Shown: positions 63,822-64,000 of the stretch, piece by piece
Numbering within the stretch: the stretch's first letter is position 1
How the letters are laid out: every line of letters starts with the position of its first letter
Assembly: GCA_030604525.1 (NCBI GenBank)
Contig: JAUVVQ010000006.1
Coordinates: forward strand, 1-64,000
Direction: 5' to 3'
Length of the DNA stretch: 64,000 nt
Source: Phycisphaerae bacterium
GTDB lineage: Bacteria > Planctomycetota > Phycisphaerae > Sedimentisphaerales > Anaerobacaceae
The notes under the pieces: generated by a model
Databases searched by the model: none
What the model was told of the DNA's origin: nothing
Seen by the model: only the letters and a program-made list of their open reading frames with translations
Position numbers and translations under genes: made by a program

Positions 63822-63827
63822 TATAAT
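63822..63827 (+). promoter_or_regulatory. -10 element close to the uvrC start
   Basis: TATAAT ends 15 bp before the uvrC ATG at 63843. Transcription would begin 6-9 nt before the start codon, leaving almost no leader; no ribosome site is seen. Confidence 0.35.
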
Positions 63828-63842
63828 TTGTAAAATACTTGT

Positions 63843-64000
63843 ATGAAGCAAAAAACAAATGACGAGCTCCTGTCGCTTCGCAAGAAGATAAAAACATTCC
63901 CCGCCACCCCCGGTTTGTATTTTATGAAAGCCGCCTCCGATAAGGTACTCTACATCGGCAAGGCAAAAAACCTCAGGAGCCGAGCCGCAAGTTATTTCCA
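63843..64000 (+). CDS. uvrC: Excinuclease ABC subunit C, N-terminal part (runs off window)
   Basis: ATG 63843 opens a frame with the GIY-YIG nuclease start: [29 protein letters not shown]. Only 52 residues are in the window. UvrC makes both incisions in nucleotide excision repair. There is no clear ribosome site. Confidence 0.9.
   Translation, partial: MKQKTNDELLSLRKKIKTFPATPGLYFMKAASDKVLYIGKAKNLRSRAASYF

Noticed and set aside
63567-63842. Cobalamin riboswitch or NrdR boxes upstream of nrdJ
   Set aside because: No B12-box; the short AT-rich words are too weak to call NrdR sites.

Overview
The window reads as a chromosomal segment of an anaerobic member of the Planctomycetota, most likely class Phycisphaerae. 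This is an inference from gene content, not from a marker-gene search. The evidence is: secreted proteins with planctomycete-style degenerate dockerin tails (4372-4591); lipoprotein and exported glycoside-hydrolase-fold proteins; a KDO transferase, which implies LPS-type lipid A; a bacterial topoisomerase VI A subunit; a lysine-rich histone-like small protein; K+-dependent-type membrane pyrophosphatase; B12-dependent ribonucleotide reductase; and an anaerobe-type oxygen-defence operon (superoxide reductase, flavodiiron protein, rubrerythrin-like protein, ferritin, thiol peroxidase). Most genes are housekeeping or metabolic. I see no prophage, transposase, CRISPR array or rRNA.

Layout. 1-9143: a partial secreted protein, a histidine kinase (interrupted by an in-frame stop) with its receiver protein, a two-lobed aspartic-protease-like secreted protein, waaA, a large unrecognised exported protein and a GH43-fold lipoprotein. 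9278-16313 is a long minus-strand run: homocysteine methyltransferase, lipoprotein, small unknown genes, ComEA-like protein, degenerate GH10-like protein, amidase lipoprotein, then an RsbW-like/STAS partner-switching pair. 16674-17354: Rrf2 regulator and MazG-like protein. 17379-20285: Na+-symporter and a degenerate amidohydrolase. 20535-24084: oxygen-defence operon with a partial duplication at its head. 24323-26740: NfnA/NfnB-type bifurcating transhydrogenase pair. 27914-27986: tRNA-Ala(GGC). 28146-33859: complete hypFCDEAB [NiFe]-hydrogenase maturation operon, with no hydrogenase structural gene in the window.

33994-48223: nadD; a Lys-rich 56-residue protein and terminator ahead of lysA; an orphan tail-anchored protein between inverted repeats; accB-accC; a homocysteine methyltransferase/MTHFR fusion; a SpoIIE-type phosphatase and a kinase/receiver pair; yggS and a stand-alone top6A. 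48224-64000: a GC-rich structured intergenic element, a frameshifted MFS transporter, yjbQ, argS with an exact 66-bp internal tandem duplication, rsfS, hppA, argJ, a membrane protein, a nitrilase-family gene, argC, rpsI, rplM, nrdJ and the start of uvrC.

How it fits together: energy and redox genes (Nfn, Hyp, pyrophosphatase, B12 RNR, FprA/Dfx) describe a fermentative or hydrogen-metabolising anaerobe with exported carbohydrate-active proteins. Partner-switching parts (STAS, RsbW, SpoIIE phosphatase) lie in two separate places. The window also holds several lesions or rearrangements: an in-frame stop in a kinase, a 1-nt frameshift in an MFS gene, a chimeric fprA fragment and the argS tandem duplication. 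Candidate sigma70-type promoters follow a TTGAxx-17-TAxxxT pattern at several genes.
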